Positions 28,335-37,490 of a DNA stretch of 64,000 bases are shown here, one piece after another. The DNA is from Vibrio sp. MEBiC08052 (GTDB lineage Bacteria; Pseudomonadota; Gammaproteobacteria; Enterobacterales; Vibrionaceae). The stretch lies in contig NZ_KQ947475.1 of NCBI RefSeq assembly GCF_001506075.1, positions 467,376-531,375 of the forward strand. Reading direction: 5' to 3'. Within the stretch, counting starts at the first letter, position 1. Each line of letters begins with the position of its first letter. The notes under the pieces were generated by a model. It searched no databases. It was not told the origin of the DNA and saw only the letters and a list, made by a program, of their open reading frames with translations. The translations under genes were made by a program, and so were the position numbers.

Positions 28335-30995
28335 ATGTCTGACATGAAGCATGACGTAGATGCACTGGAAACTCAGGAGTGGTTAGAAGCACTTGAGTCA
28401 GTTGTCCGTGAAGAAGGCGTTGAACGTGCTCAGTATCTCCTGGAAGAAGTTCTGGAGAAAGCACGTCTCGATGGCGTTGATATGCCAACAGGCGTTACAA
28501 CAAACTATATCAATACCATTCCTGCCGATCAGGAGCCTGCCTATCCGGGCGACACGACACTTGAGCGTCGTATCCGGTCAATTATTCGCTGGAACGCAAT
28601 CATGATCGTTCTTCGTGCTTCGAAGAAAGATTTGGAGTTGGGTGGCCACATGGCTTCGTTCCAATCTTCAGCTGCATTTTATGAAACATGCTTTAACCAT
28701 TTCTTCCGTGCGCCAAATGAGAAAGACGGCGGCGATCTGGTTTACTATCAAGGTCATATCTCTCCGGGAATCTACTCCCGTGCTTTTGTTGAAGGCCGTC
28801 TGACTGAAGAGCAACTCGACAACTTCCGTCAAGAAGTTGATGGTAAAGGGATTCCATCTTATCCACACCCTAAATTGATGCCTGAATTCTGGCAATTCCC
28901 GACGGTATCGATGGGGCTTGGACCTATCTCTGCTATTTATCAGGCGCGTTTCCTGAAATATCTTGACGGCCGTGGCTTGAAAGATACCTCAGAACAGCGT
29001 GTTTATGCCTTCCTTGGGGATGGTGAAATGGACGAGCCGGAATCTCGTGGAGCTATCTCTTTTGCCGCACGTGAAAAACTGGATAACCTTTGCTTCCTGA
29101 TCAACTGTAACCTGCAACGTCTGGACGGACCGGTCATGGGGAACGGTAAAATCATTCAGGAACTGGAAGGTCTGTTCCGTGGCGCAGGCTGGAACGTGGT
29201 TAAAGTCCTGTGGGGCAACAACTGGGATTCGCTGTTGGCAAAAGACACGTCTGGCAAACTGTTACAGTTGATGAATGAAACCATTGACGGTGACTATCAG
29301 ACATTCAAGTCAAAAGATGGTGCCTACGTTCGTGAGCACTTCTTCGGCAAATATCCTGAAACAGCAGCGCTGGTTGCGGATATGACCGATGATGAAATCT
29401 TTGCTCTGAAACGTGGCGGTCACGATACATCGAAGCTGTTTGCTGCATTCAAAAATGCTCAGGACACCAAAGGCCGTCCAACCGTGATTCTTGCCAAGAC
29501 CGTCAAAGGTTATGGCATGGGTGATGCTGCAGAAGGTAAAAACATTGCGCACCAAGTGAAGAAGATGGATATGACCCATGTTCTGAAAATGCGTGACCGT
29601 TTAGGCCTGCAAGATCTGATTTCAGATGAAGACGTAAAATCGCTGCCTTATCTGAAACTTGAAGAAGGTTCAAAAGAACATGAATACCTGCACGCTCGTC
29701 GTAAAGCGTTGCATGGTTATACACCACAACGTCTGCCGAAATTTACGCAAGAATTGGTGACGCCTGAATTGGATGAATTCAAGCCGCTGCTGGAAGAACA
29801 GAAACGTGATATTTCTTCAACGATGGCGTTTGTCCGTACGTTGAACATCCTCCTGAAAGATAAAAATATCGGTAAGCATATTGTGCCGATTATTGCTGAT
29901 GAAGCGCGTACTTTCGGCATGGAAGGTCTGTTCCGTCAAATCGGTATCTATAACCCACACGGTCAGACTTATACACCGGAAGATCGTGGTGTCGTTTCTT
30001 ACTATAAAGAAGATACTTCCGGTCAGGTATTACAAGAAGGGATCAACGAGCTGGGTGCGATGTCCTCTTGGGTTGCTGCTGCAACATCATACAGCACCAA
30101 CGACTTACCAATGATTCCGTTCTATATCTATTACTCGATGTTCGGTTTCCAACGTATCGGTGACATGGCATGGATGGCGGGTGACCAACAAGCGCGCGGT
30201 TTCTTGCTCGGTGGGACTGCCGGACGGACGACACTCAACGGTGAAGGTCTGCAACACGAAGATGGTCACAGCCATGTTCAGGCAAGTACTATTCCAAACT
30301 GTATTTCTTACGATCCGACATTTGCTTATGAAGTCGCAGTGATCATTCAGGATGGTATTCGTCGTATGTATGGTGAACAAGAGAATGTTTACTACTACCT
30401 CACGCTGATGAATGAAAACTATGCAATGCCTGCAATGCCGGAAGGTGCTGAAGAAGGCATTCGCAAAGGGATCTATAAACTGGAAACGCATGCCGGTAAC
30501 AAAGGCAAAGTTCAGTTGATGGGCTCTGGCACGATTATGAATGAAGTGCGTAAAGCAGCTGTGATTCTGAGTGAAGAATACAGCATTGCTTCTGATGTCT
30601 TCTCCGTAACTTCATTTAATGAACTGACGCGTGATGGTCAGGCATGTGAACGTGACAACATGCTTCACCCTGAAGCGGAAGAAAAAGTGCCTTATATCAG
30701 TACTGTTATGGGATCTGAGCCTGCAATTGCAGCAACAGACTACATGAAAAACTATGCCGAACAGGTTCGTGCCTATATCCCTGCTGAATCTTATAAAGTT
30801 CTGGGAACGGATGGTTTTGGTCGTTCTGACAGCCGCGAAAACTTGCGTCGTCACTTTGAAGTGAATGCTGGTTATGTCGTGGTTGCTGCGCTGAATGAAC
30901 TGGCAAAACGAGGTGATATCGAGAAATCCGTTGTGACTGCAGCGATTAAGAAATTCGATATCGATACAGAAAAAACAAACCCGCTATACGCTTAA
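28335..30995 (+). CDS. aceE: Pyruvate dehydrogenase E1 component (homodimeric type)
   Basis: Thiamine-diphosphate enzyme that decarboxylates pyruvate and acetylates lipoyl groups on AceF. Start ATG 28335 after AAAGGAAAG gives 886 residues (E. coli 887). The ThDP-binding region shows FLGDGEMDEPE (GDG signature) and the downstream NCNLQRLDGPV. The transketolase-like middle domain has IADEARTFGMEGLFRQIG. An in-frame codon at 28269 is within the spacer and not supported. aceF follows after 16 bp. Confidence 0.97.
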   Translation: MSDMKHDVDALETQEWLEALESVVREEGVERAQYLLEEVLEKARLDGVDMPTGVTTNYINTIPADQEPAYPGDTTLERRIRSIIRWNAIMIVLRASKKDLELGGHMASFQSSAAFYETCFNHFFRAPNEKDGGDLVYYQGHISPGIYSRAFVEGRLTEEQLDNFRQEVDGKGIPSYPHPKLMPEFWQFPTVSMGLGPISAIYQARFLKYLDGRGLKDTSEQRVYAFLGDGEMDEPESRGAISFAAREKLDNLCFLINCNLQRLDGPVMGNGKIIQELEGLFRGAGWNVVKVLWGNNWDSLLAKDTSGKLLQLMNETIDGDYQTFKSKDGAYVREHFFGKYPETAALVADMTDDEIFALKRGGHDTSKLFAAFKNAQDTKGRPTVILAKTVKGYGMGDAAEGKNIAHQVKKMDMTHVLKMRDRLGLQDLISDEDVKSLPYLKLEEGSKEHEYLHARRKALHGYTPQRLPKFTQELVTPELDEFKPLLEEQKRDISSTMAFVRTLNILLKDKNIGKHIVPIIADEARTFGMEGLFRQIGIYNPHGQTYTPEDRGVVSYYKEDTSGQVLQEGINELGAMSSWVAAATSYSTNDLPMIPFYIYYSMFGFQRIGDMAWMAGDQQARGFLLGGTAGRTTLNGEGLQHEDGHSHVQASTIPNCISYDPTFAYEVAVIIQDGIRRMYGEQENVYYYLTLMNENYAMPAMPEGAEEGIRKGIYKLETHAGNKGKVQLMGSGTIMNEVRKAAVILSEEYSIASDVFSVTSFNELTRDGQACERDNMLHPEAEEKVPYISTVMGSEPAIAATDYMKNYAEQVRAYIPAESYKVLGTDGFGRSDSRENLRRHFEVNAGYVVVAALNELAKRGDIEKSVVTAAIKKFDIDTEKTNPLYA

Positions 30996-31011
30996 TTGAG
31001 GTAGAAAAGCA

Positions 31012-32895
31012 ATGACAATCGAAATTAATGTACCTGATATTGGTGCGGATGAGGTTGAAGTCACTGAGATTCTGGTAAGCGTTGGTGACAAAGTTGAAGA
31101 AGAGCAATCCCTGATCACCGTTGAAGGTGACAAAGCTTCTATGGAAGTCCCTGCATCGCAGGGTGGGGTTGTCAAAGAGATCAAAATTGCCGTTGGCGAT
31201 AAAGTGTCAACTAACTCTCTGATCATGATCTTTGAAGATGAGGGTGCAGCTGATGCTGCACCTGCCGCTGAAGCGAAGTCTGAAGATGCTGCGCCAGCGG
31301 CATCAACAGCAAGCACTGAAGTCAAAGAAGTGCATGTACCAGATATCGGTGGTGACGAAGTTGAAGTCACTGAGATCATGGTTGCTGTCGGTGATCAAGT
31401 TGAAGAAGAGCAATCTCTGCTGACCGTTGAAGGTGATAAAGCTTCCATGGAAGTCCCTGCACCGTTTGCCGGTACAGTCAAAGAGATCAAAGTTGCGACG
31501 GGTGACAAAGTGTCAACCAATTCTTTAATTATGGTCTTTGAAGTGGCGGGTTCAGGTTCTGCACCAGCTGCGGCTTCTGAGCAGCAAGCGCCAGTTGCTG
31601 CTGCAACAGCATCAGCATCTAAAGACGTACATGTTCCGGACATCGGTGGTGATGAAGTTGAAGTGACTGAAATCATGGTTGCTGTGGGTGACTCGATCAC
31701 TGAAGAGCAGTCACTGATTACCGTTGAAGGTGATAAAGCTTCCATGGAAGTTCCGGCACCATTTGCCGGTACGGTCAAAGAAATCAAAATCAAAGTCGGT
31801 GACAAAGTGTCAACAGACTCTTTGATCATGGTCTTTGAAGTCGCCGGTGCTGCACCTGCGGCTGCCCCAACTGCAAAATCAGAGTCTGCGCCCGCACCAA
31901 AAGCAGATGCTGGAAAACCAGCGGCTGCTAGCGCTGCACCAGCAACGGGTGATTTCCAAGAGAATAACGAATATGCGCATGCTTCTCCGGTTGTTCGCCG
32001 TCTGGCACGTGAATTCGGTGTTAATCTGGCAAAAGTAAAAGGGACGGGTCGTAAGAGCCGCATCCTCAAAGAAGATGTACAAAACTTTGTCAAAGAAGCA
32101 TTGAAACGACTAGAGTCCGGTGCTGCTTCCGGCAAAGGTGACGGTAGTGCATTGGGTCTGTTGCCATGGCCAAAAGTGGACTTCAGCAAATTTGGTGAAA
32201 CTGAAGTTAAGCCGTTATCTCGCATTAAGAAGATCTCCGGTGCCAATCTGGCGCGTAACTGGGTGATGATTCCTCATGTGACCCAGTGGGATAATGCGGA
32301 TATCACTGAGCTGGAAGCGTTCCGTAAAGAACAGAATGCGATTGAAGCGAAGAAAGATACCGGTATGAAGATCACGCCACTGGTTTTCATTATGAAAGCT
32401 GCGGCCAAAGCACTGGAAGCTTTCCCGTCGTTCAATGCATCACTGTCTGAAGATGGTGAAAGCCTGATTGTGAAGAAATACGTCAATATCGGGATCGCAG
32501 TTGATACACCAAATGGCCTGGTTGTTCCCGTGTTCAAAGATGTGAACAAGAAAGGGATTTACGAGCTTTCAGAAGAGCTGATGGCGATTTCGAAAAAAGC
32601 CCGTGCCGGTAAACTGACTGCTTCAGATATGCAAGGTGGCTGTTTCACGATTTCTAGCCTTGGCGGTATCGGCGGTACGGCATTTACACCAATCGTGAAT
32701 GCGCCTGAAGTCGCTATTCTGGGTGTATCTAAGTCAGAAATGAAACCTGTTTGGAATGGCAAGGACTTTGTTCCTCGTCTGCAACTTCCACTGTCTCTCT
32801 CTTACGATCACCGTGTGATCGATGGGGCTGAAGGCGCTCGTTTCATTAGTTACCTGAACGGTTGCCTGAGCGATATTCGTCGTCTGGTACTGTAA
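31012..32895 (+). CDS. aceF: Pyruvate dehydrogenase E2 component, dihydrolipoamide acetyltransferase (three lipoyl domains)
   Basis: Core of the pyruvate dehydrogenase complex. 627 residues with three tandem lipoyl domains, each with [10 protein letters not shown]; the lipoylated lysines are K41, K143 and K242. Ala/Pro-rich linkers separate them. A peripheral-subunit-binding domain (about 322-360, [14 protein letters not shown]) follows, then the acetyltransferase core with the [13 protein letters not shown] signature near 595. The start follows GAGGTAGAAAAGC. The lipoyl copies give strong direct DNA repeats of about 300 bp. Confidence 0.97.
   Translation: MTIEINVPDIGADEVEVTEILVSVGDKVEEEQSLITVEGDKASMEVPASQGGVVKEIKIAVGDKVSTNSLIMIFEDEGAADAAPAAEAKSEDAAPAASTASTEVKEVHVPDIGGDEVEVTEIMVAVGDQVEEEQSLLTVEGDKASMEVPAPFAGTVKEIKVATGDKVSTNSLIMVFEVAGSGSAPAAASEQQAPVAAATASASKDVHVPDIGGDEVEVTEIMVAVGDSITEEQSLITVEGDKASMEVPAPFAGTVKEIKIKVGDKVSTDSLIMVFEVAGAAPAAAPTAKSESAPAPKADAGKPAAASAAPATGDFQENNEYAHASPVVRRLAREFGVNLAKVKGTGRKSRILKEDVQNFVKEALKRLESGAASGKGDGSALGLLPWPKVDFSKFGETEVKPLSRIKKISGANLARNWVMIPHVTQWDNADITELEAFRKEQNAIEAKKDTGMKITPLVFIMKAAAKALEAFPSFNASLSEDGESLIVKKYVNIGIAVDTPNGLVVPVFKDVNKKGIYELSEELMAISKKARAGKLTASDMQGGCFTISSLGGIGGTAFTPIVNAPEVAILGVSKSEMKPVWNGKDFVPRLQLPLSLSYDHRVIDGAEGARFISYLNGCLSDIRRLVL
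31030..31860 (+). repeat. Three tandem direct repeats coding for lipoyl domains
   Basis: Within aceF, blocks at about 31030-31235, 31333-31545 and 31630-31845 are nearly identical at DNA level around GGTGATAAAGCTTCCATGGA. Blocks two and three are the closest. They code for the three lipoyl domains and could recombine or mis-assemble. Confidence 0.85.
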
Positions 32896-32909
32896 TCTTG
32901 TGAAATGAT

Positions 32910-32931
32910 AAGGCGGCTGAATAGCCGCCTT
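32910..32931 (+). terminator. Hairpin between aceF and lpd (no U-tract)
   Basis: A perfect 9-bp stem AAGGCGGCT/AGCCGCCTT with a 4-nt loop lies 15 bp after the aceF stop. It lacks a T-run, so it may cause partial termination or stabilise the aceEF message. The rest of 32932-33139 is lpd leader DNA. Confidence 0.5.
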
Positions 32932-33139
32932 GATCGATAGAATCAAAGGGCAATTTGAACCGGAATGTTATTCTCGGGTTTTAATTGTTGACTGGCTCAC
33001 AGGCTTTGGGGTTTATCTTTTCATATCATTAACATCTCTGTAAACTGGATTGGTTTTAGGATTCACTCCTCACATGTTTTAGACGTATGTTTTTGAAGCC
33101 CCATTAGCCTGTAAGGGATAATGACTACAAGAGGTCAAA

Positions 33140-34564
33140 ATGAGCAAAGAAATCAAAACCCAGGTGGTTGTGCTAGGTGCAGGTCCTGCTGGTTACTCCG
33201 CTGCTTTCCGTTGTGCCGACTTAGGTCTGGAAACTGTAATTATTGAGCGTTACAACACCCTCGGTGGTGTATGTTTGAATGTCGGCTGTATTCCATCTAA
33301 AGCACTGTTGCACGTTGCGAAAGTAATTGAAGAAGCGAAAGCATTATCAGAACACGGCATCGTGTTTGGCGAACCGTCAACAGACATTAACAAGATTCGC
33401 TTGTGGAAAGAAAAAGTTATCAATCAGTTAACTGGCGGTCTGAGCGGTATGGCGAAGATGCGTAAGGTTAACGTCGTCAATGGTTTTGGTAAATTTACCG
33501 GCCCGAATAGCATCGAAGTTGAAGGTGAAGATGGCAAAACAGTCATTAACTTCGACAATGCAATTATTGCGGCGGGTTCTCGTCCGATTGAATTGCCATT
33601 TATTCCGCATGAAGATCCACGTATTTGGGACTCAACCGATGCGCTGGAATTGAAAGAAGTGCCGAAGAAAATGCTGATCATGGGGGGTGGGATTATCGGC
33701 CTTGAAATGGGGACGGTTTATCACGCGCTCGGTTCACAAATTGATGTGGTTGAAATGTTCGATCAGGTGATTCCTGCGGCAGATAAAGATGTCGTAAAAG
33801 TGTTCACCAAACGGATCAAAGACAAGTTTACCCTGATGCTGGAAACCAAAGTTACGGCTGTTGAAGCGAAAGACGATGGTATCTATGTTTCGATGGAAGG
33901 CAAAAGTGCCCCGGCAGAAGCAGAGCGTTATGATGCAGTACTGGTTGCTATCGGCCGGACACCAAACGGTAAACTGCTCGATGCTGAGAAAGCGGGTGTG
34001 GAAGTTGATGATCGCGGCTTTATCAATGTTGATAAGCAGATGCGTACGAATATTCCTCATCTGTTTGCGATCGGTGATATTGTCGGTCAGCCAATGCTGG
34101 CACACAAAGGTGTTCATGAAGGACACGTTGCTGCTGAGGTAATTGCCGGTAAGAAACATTACTTTGATCCAAAAGTGATTCCATCGATTGCGTATACTGA
34201 GCCTGAAGTCGCGTGGGTTGGTAAGACCGAGAAAGAAGCCAAAGCTGAAGGCATCAACTACGAAGTTGCGACTTTCCCTTGGGCTGCTTCTGGCCGTGCT
34301 ATCGCATCTGACTGCTCTGACGGTATGACGAAGATGATCTTCGATAAAGACACACATCGTGTGATTGGTGGTGCGATTGTTGGTACCAACGGTGGCGAGC
34401 TACTGGGTGAAATTGGTCTGGCGATTGAAATGGGTTGTGATGCTGAAGATTTGGCGCTGACCATTCATGCGCACCCAACGCTGCATGAGTCTGTCGGTCT
34501 GGCTGCTGAAGTCTTTGAAGGCACTATTACCGATCTGCCTAACGCGAAAGCGAAAAAGAAATAA
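33140..34564 (+). CDS. lpd: Dihydrolipoamide dehydrogenase
   Basis: FAD flavoprotein E3 shared by the pyruvate and 2-oxoglutarate dehydrogenase complexes and glycine cleavage. 474 residues, same as E. coli. The FAD motif VVLGAGPAGYSAA is at the N-terminus, the redox-active disulfide in GGVCLNVGCIPSKALL, the NAD motif IMGGGIIGLEMG, and the catalytic His-Glu pair in HAHPTLHESV. Preceded by GAGGTC. A 244-bp gap after aceF suggests an extra lpd promoter, as in E. coli. Confidence 0.98.
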   Translation: MSKEIKTQVVVLGAGPAGYSAAFRCADLGLETVIIERYNTLGGVCLNVGCIPSKALLHVAKVIEEAKALSEHGIVFGEPSTDINKIRLWKEKVINQLTGGLSGMAKMRKVNVVNGFGKFTGPNSIEVEGEDGKTVINFDNAIIAAGSRPIELPFIPHEDPRIWDSTDALELKEVPKKMLIMGGGIIGLEMGTVYHALGSQIDVVEMFDQVIPAADKDVVKVFTKRIKDKFTLMLETKVTAVEAKDDGIYVSMEGKSAPAEAERYDAVLVAIGRTPNGKLLDAEKAGVEVDDRGFINVDKQMRTNIPHLFAIGDIVGQPMLAHKGVHEGHVAAEVIAGKKHYFDPKVIPSIAYTEPEVAWVGKTEKEAKAEGINYEVATFPWAASGRAIASDCSDGMTKMIFDKDTHRVIGGAIVGTNGGELLGEIGLAIEMGCDAEDLALTIHAHPTLHESVGLAAEVFEGTITDLPNAKAKKK

Positions 34565-34583
34565 TGGCCTGATGCCCTTCAAT

Positions 34584-34615
34584 AAAAAACCGCTGTCACT
34601 GACAGCGGTTTTTTT
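34584..34615. terminator. Terminator between lpd and the LuxR/HapR-type gene
   Basis: AAAACCGCTGTCA and TGACAGCGGTTTTTTT form a long stem with A- and T-tracts on either side. It ends lpd and probably also acts on the convergent regulator gene. Confidence 0.9.
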
Positions 34616-34699
34616 ATCTCTGAAATCCTATTGAATCTCTCACCGGAACGAACACATTTTCCAGTCGAACACAAAGAGAATGGATTTCCGGATAATCAG

Positions 34700-35320
34700 T
34701 TAAGCCCGACGGTTGTTATAAATGCATAACATGTCCAGATAGCTGTTCACCAGATCATCGATCTCTTTTTGATCTTGTAAACGATTCACTTGGACAAACA
34801 GGGAATAGAAAATCCCGAGGAACAGGGTGACTAAGTGCTCAGAATCATAATGATCGCTGACATCACCGCGTTCGATTGCGTTGACAAACATGTTCTTCAC
34901 CAGCAGGCGGTTCGTATGGTTGGTCGATACGAATAGCGGCCAGACTTCATCGCGAGTCGATGCACTCCATTCGAACCACACTTTCAGCCAATGACAATCT
35001 TCAAAGACCAGTTTTGTCATTTTATGTGTGAGATGATAGAGGTTATCTTTGATATAACTATCTACATCAATATTGTCTGCGAGGAAGTTTGAGAATTGGT
35101 GAACGACATGAGTGAGTACATCATCAACTAAATCCTCACGAGTTGGGAAATAGTTAAATACAGTTGCAACAGAAACCTGAGCAATTTCAGCGATATCTGC
35201 ATGTCCACCACGTCCGATACCTCGTTTGGCGAAAACTTCAAGCGCAATTTCCATTAATTGAAGTTTACGTTTCTGAGGTGATAATCGTGTACGAGGGCGT
35301 TTTTCTATTGAAGCGTCCAT
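34700..35320 (-). CDS. LuxR/HapR/OpaR-type quorum-sensing master regulator (TetR family)
   Basis: 206 residues from ATG 35320 with AAGGA 9-10 bp upstream; the longer TTG start at 35338 lies over the ribosome site. The N-terminal TetR helix-turn-helix (about 40-60, HADIAEIAQVSVATVFNYF) and the whole ligand domain read as the Vibrio LuxR/HapR/SmcR/LitR family. That family controls hundreds of genes at high cell density. It lies next to lpd and hpt, as in many vibrios. The exact name (hapR, luxR, opaR, litR) depends on the species and is left blank. Confidence 0.93.
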   Translation of the reverse strand: MDASIEKRPRTRLSPQKRKLQLMEIALEVFAKRGIGRGGHADIAEIAQVSVATVFNYFPTREDLVDDVLTHVVHQFSNFLADNIDVDSYIKDNLYHLTHKMTKLVFEDCHWLKVWFEWSASTRDEVWPLFVSTNHTNRLLVKNMFVNAIERGDVSDHYDSEHLVTLFLGIFYSLFVQVNRLQDQKEIDDLVNSYLDMLCIYNNRRA

Positions 35321-35741
35321 AGTTTTTTTCCTTGCCAATTACGTTGAATGAAAATGTGTTCTAATGATTATTTTATTATTTTGTGTTCGATATATGAGTG
35401 TAATGGTGCATATGTGTCAGGTCAATTCTTTATGTAAAGTTTTTGTGCAGTGTCTCAAGTATCATTAGTGATAGGATTGAATCATACTAGTGATAATTAT
35501 CGTGAAATTATGTCTTTATTTTATAGATGAATTTTATTCATCCAGAAGTTGAACAGATCGATATGACATTTGTTTGTTGAGCATAGAATGAGTCTAGACC
35601 GTTCTGTCAGGTTTGTTTAACTCTGATCTCAGAGGTGGTACCATACGCCCCTTCATTGATAGGCTTATCATTCAAACAGTGCCGAATTCAGTGAGATAAG
35701 ATGCATTAATTTACAAGCCAAACCAAAGCAATGAGATTTTT
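35321..35741. promoter_or_regulatory. 421-bp divergent control region between the LuxR/HapR-type gene and hpt
   Basis: No gene is seen. The region is AT-rich and contains, besides the Qrr site, a GATAATTATC palindrome (35492-35501) in a setting like LuxR/HapR boxes, and a 7-bp inverted repeat GATGAAT/ATTCATC (35526-35542). Autoregulation of the master regulator is known in Vibrio; these sites are candidates only. Confidence 0.4.
35331..35349 (-). promoter_or_regulatory. Candidate Qrr sRNA pairing site over the ribosome-binding site
   Basis: On the minus strand the leader reads ATTCAACGTAATTGGCAAG just before the ATG. CAACGT and TTGGC can pair with the conserved ACGUUG and GCCAA of Vibrio Qrr small RNAs (core sequence from memory). 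The site abuts the Shine-Dalgarno AAGGA, as in hapR and luxR leaders. Confidence 0.6.
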
Positions 35742-36275
35742 ATGAAGCATACCGTTGAAGTCATGATTTCTGAGCAGGATGTCCAGAAACGTGTACAAGC
35801 CCTAGGGAAGGAAATTACCGAATATTATCAGCATAGCGAGGAATTGGTTCTGGTCGGGTTACTCCGCGGATCATTCGTATTTATGGCTGATTTAGCCCGC
35901 GCGATTCAACTGACGCATCAAGTCGATTTTATGACGGCTTCCAGTTATGGCAACGAAATGCAAAGCTCACGAGATGTGCGTATCCTGAAAGATCTCGATG
36001 ATGATATTAAAGGCAAAGATGTATTGCTGGTCGAAGATATTATCGATACGGGCAATACCTTAAATAAAGTGAAAGAGATTCTGTCATTGCGCGAGCCGCG
36101 TTCGATCCGTATCTGTACATTGCTGGATAAGCCTTCACGCAGAGAAGTCCCTGTGGATGTAGCGTGGATTGGTTTTGAAATACCGGATGAGTTTGTCGTC
36201 GGTGTCGGTATTGACTATGCGCAGAAATACCGTCACTTGCCTTATATTGGCCGGGTCACGCTACAAGAGTCATAA
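35742..36275 (+). CDS. hpt: Hypoxanthine phosphoribosyltransferase
   Basis: Purine salvage: hypoxanthine plus PRPP to IMP. It is 177 residues long (E. coli 178). The PRPP-binding signature [14 protein letters not shown] is at about residues 99-112. The [17 protein letters not shown] loop and the C-terminal [18 protein letters not shown] close the active site. Together with the LuxR-type gene it forms the typical Vibrio divergent pair. Confidence 0.96.
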   Translation: MKHTVEVMISEQDVQKRVQALGKEITEYYQHSEELVLVGLLRGSFVFMADLARAIQLTHQVDFMTASSYGNEMQSSRDVRILKDLDDDIKGKDVLLVEDIIDTGNTLNKVKEILSLREPRSIRICTLLDKPSRREVPVDVAWIGFEIPDEFVVGVGIDYAQKYRHLPYIGRVTLQES

Positions 36276-36343
36276 GACCTTATGGAAGATGGGCTGCATC
36301 ATTGTTGTTTAAGAGCGCATCTGTGAATTAAGATGAAATTTGT

Positions 36344-36378
36344 AAAAATAAAGAGCCCGGAAAGGGCTTTTATTTTTT
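36344..36378. terminator. Bidirectional terminator between hpt and can
   Basis: AAAAATAAAGAGCCC and GGGCTTTTATTTTTT make a stem with a GGAAA loop and A/T flanks on both sides. The two neighbouring genes converge on it. Confidence 0.85.
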
Positions 36379-36396
36379 AGACACTCAATACGGCGC

Positions 36397-37065
36397 TCAG
36401 CGACAAAGTAGCTTGTAGTCCGGATTGAGAATTTTTTCCATGGCTTGATGGTAGTTATCTTCAACGGTTTGTGGGGAACTGCAGCGAACTCCCAGATATT
36501 CTAGTTTCCCATCTTCGATGCCGTAGACCACACCGTGGAGTTCGATTTGTTGACCTCGCTCCCAGGCGCCTTGAAGGATGGTCGAGTTACCTAGGTTATA
36601 AACCTGTTCTGCGACATTGATTTCTGCGAGCTTATCGGCACGGTCTTCATCTGACATATTGTTAAGGTAAGTCCGGTGTTTGCAGTAGACATCGTGAATG
36701 TGAAGCAACCAGTTATTGATGAGCCCGAGCTTCGGTGTATCGATTGCGGCATTCACGCCACCACAGTGATAGTGTCCACAAATGATGACATGTTTCACTT
36801 TGAGAACATCAACAGCGTACTGGACGACAGAGAGGCAATTCAGGTCGGTATGAATGACTAAGTTGGCAACGTTGCGGTGAACAAATAATTCTCCGGCATA
36901 AAGCCCGGTCAGACGTTCTGCCGGCACGCGGCTATCGGAACAGCCGATCCACAGAAAATCTGGATTCTGACCTTCTGCCAGTTTACTGAAATATTCAGGA
37001 TTTTCCGCTTTAATCGATTGGGTCCATTTCGCATTATTTTCGAATAGTGTTTTAATCTGGGGCAT
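36397..37065 (-). CDS. can: Beta-class carbonic anhydrase
   Basis: Interconverts CO2 and bicarbonate to supply carboxylation reactions. Start ATG 37065 after AAGGAAAGTAAG gives 222 residues. The zinc ligands and neighbours are C42-S-D44-S-R46 ([10 protein letters not shown]) and H98-Y-H-C101 (CGHYHCGGV), as in E. coli Can. The longer upstream frame is not supported by a ribosome site. It is divergent from yadGH, as in E. coli. Confidence 0.96.
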   Translation of the reverse strand: MPQIKTLFENNAKWTQSIKAENPEYFSKLAEGQNPDFLWIGCSDSRVPAERLTGLYAGELFVHRNVANLVIHTDLNCLSVVQYAVDVLKVKHVIICGHYHCGGVNAAIDTPKLGLINNWLLHIHDVYCKHRTYLNNMSDEDRADKLAEINVAEQVYNLGNSTILQGAWERGQQIELHGVVYGIEDGKLEYLGVRCSSPQTVEDNYHQAMEKILNPDYKLLCR

Positions 37066-37486
37066 CTTACTTTCCTTACAAGCAATGGGATTCATTTCCC
37101 ATAGCCTAAAGATAATCAATCCGATTGTTCGGCGGGCTTAACTGAGAATCAATATACACAATAATAGTGGCGAATATATTGCTTTTTTTACTCATCTGAT
37201 CAGATATAGCAGGATCAGGAGAACTGAGGTGATAAATTCATCGATTTTTAGAAGCTCAGACGGGTTATGGAGAGAATGTGAAAAACTGTGTATTTTCACC
37301 GTAAATACCCTCATTTAAAACCGGTTTTTTTGAGTTTTAGCCGCAAGTTTGATATTTCATTTTTTTCTGATGTAAGCTTGAAACTGATTGGCTGCACCTC
37401 CATATGAAAATTATTCGTCTACTCGCATCCCTATCATCAGTTGCTGCTTCAGCAGACGATGTCAATGACACAGGATCTTATTCAAT
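37066..37486. other. 421-bp gap between can and yadG
   Basis: AT-rich divergent promoter DNA with an AAAACCGGTTTT palindrome (37317-37328). A 28-codon ORF (37404-37490) ends in an ATGA overlap with the yadG start; it is listed separately. No other gene is seen. Confidence 0.6.
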
Positions 37487-37490
37487 ATGA
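37404..37490 (+). CDS. Possible 28-residue leader ORF overlapping the yadG start
   Basis: ATG to TGA, product beginning MKIIRLLASLSSVAASADD and ending TGSYSI. The first 17 residues look like a short signal peptide. Its stop overlaps the yadG start as ATGA, which would allow coupling. There is no clear Shine-Dalgarno (GCACCTCCAT precedes), so it may be chance. Confidence 0.25.
   Translation: MKIIRLLASLSSVAASADDVNDTGSYSI

Noticed and set aside
31395..32246. Long antisense open frame (283 codons) over aceF
   Set aside because: It mirrors the lipoyl repeats and Ala/Pro linkers of aceF; codon bias of the sense strand leaves the reverse frame open. No start signal or known domain.
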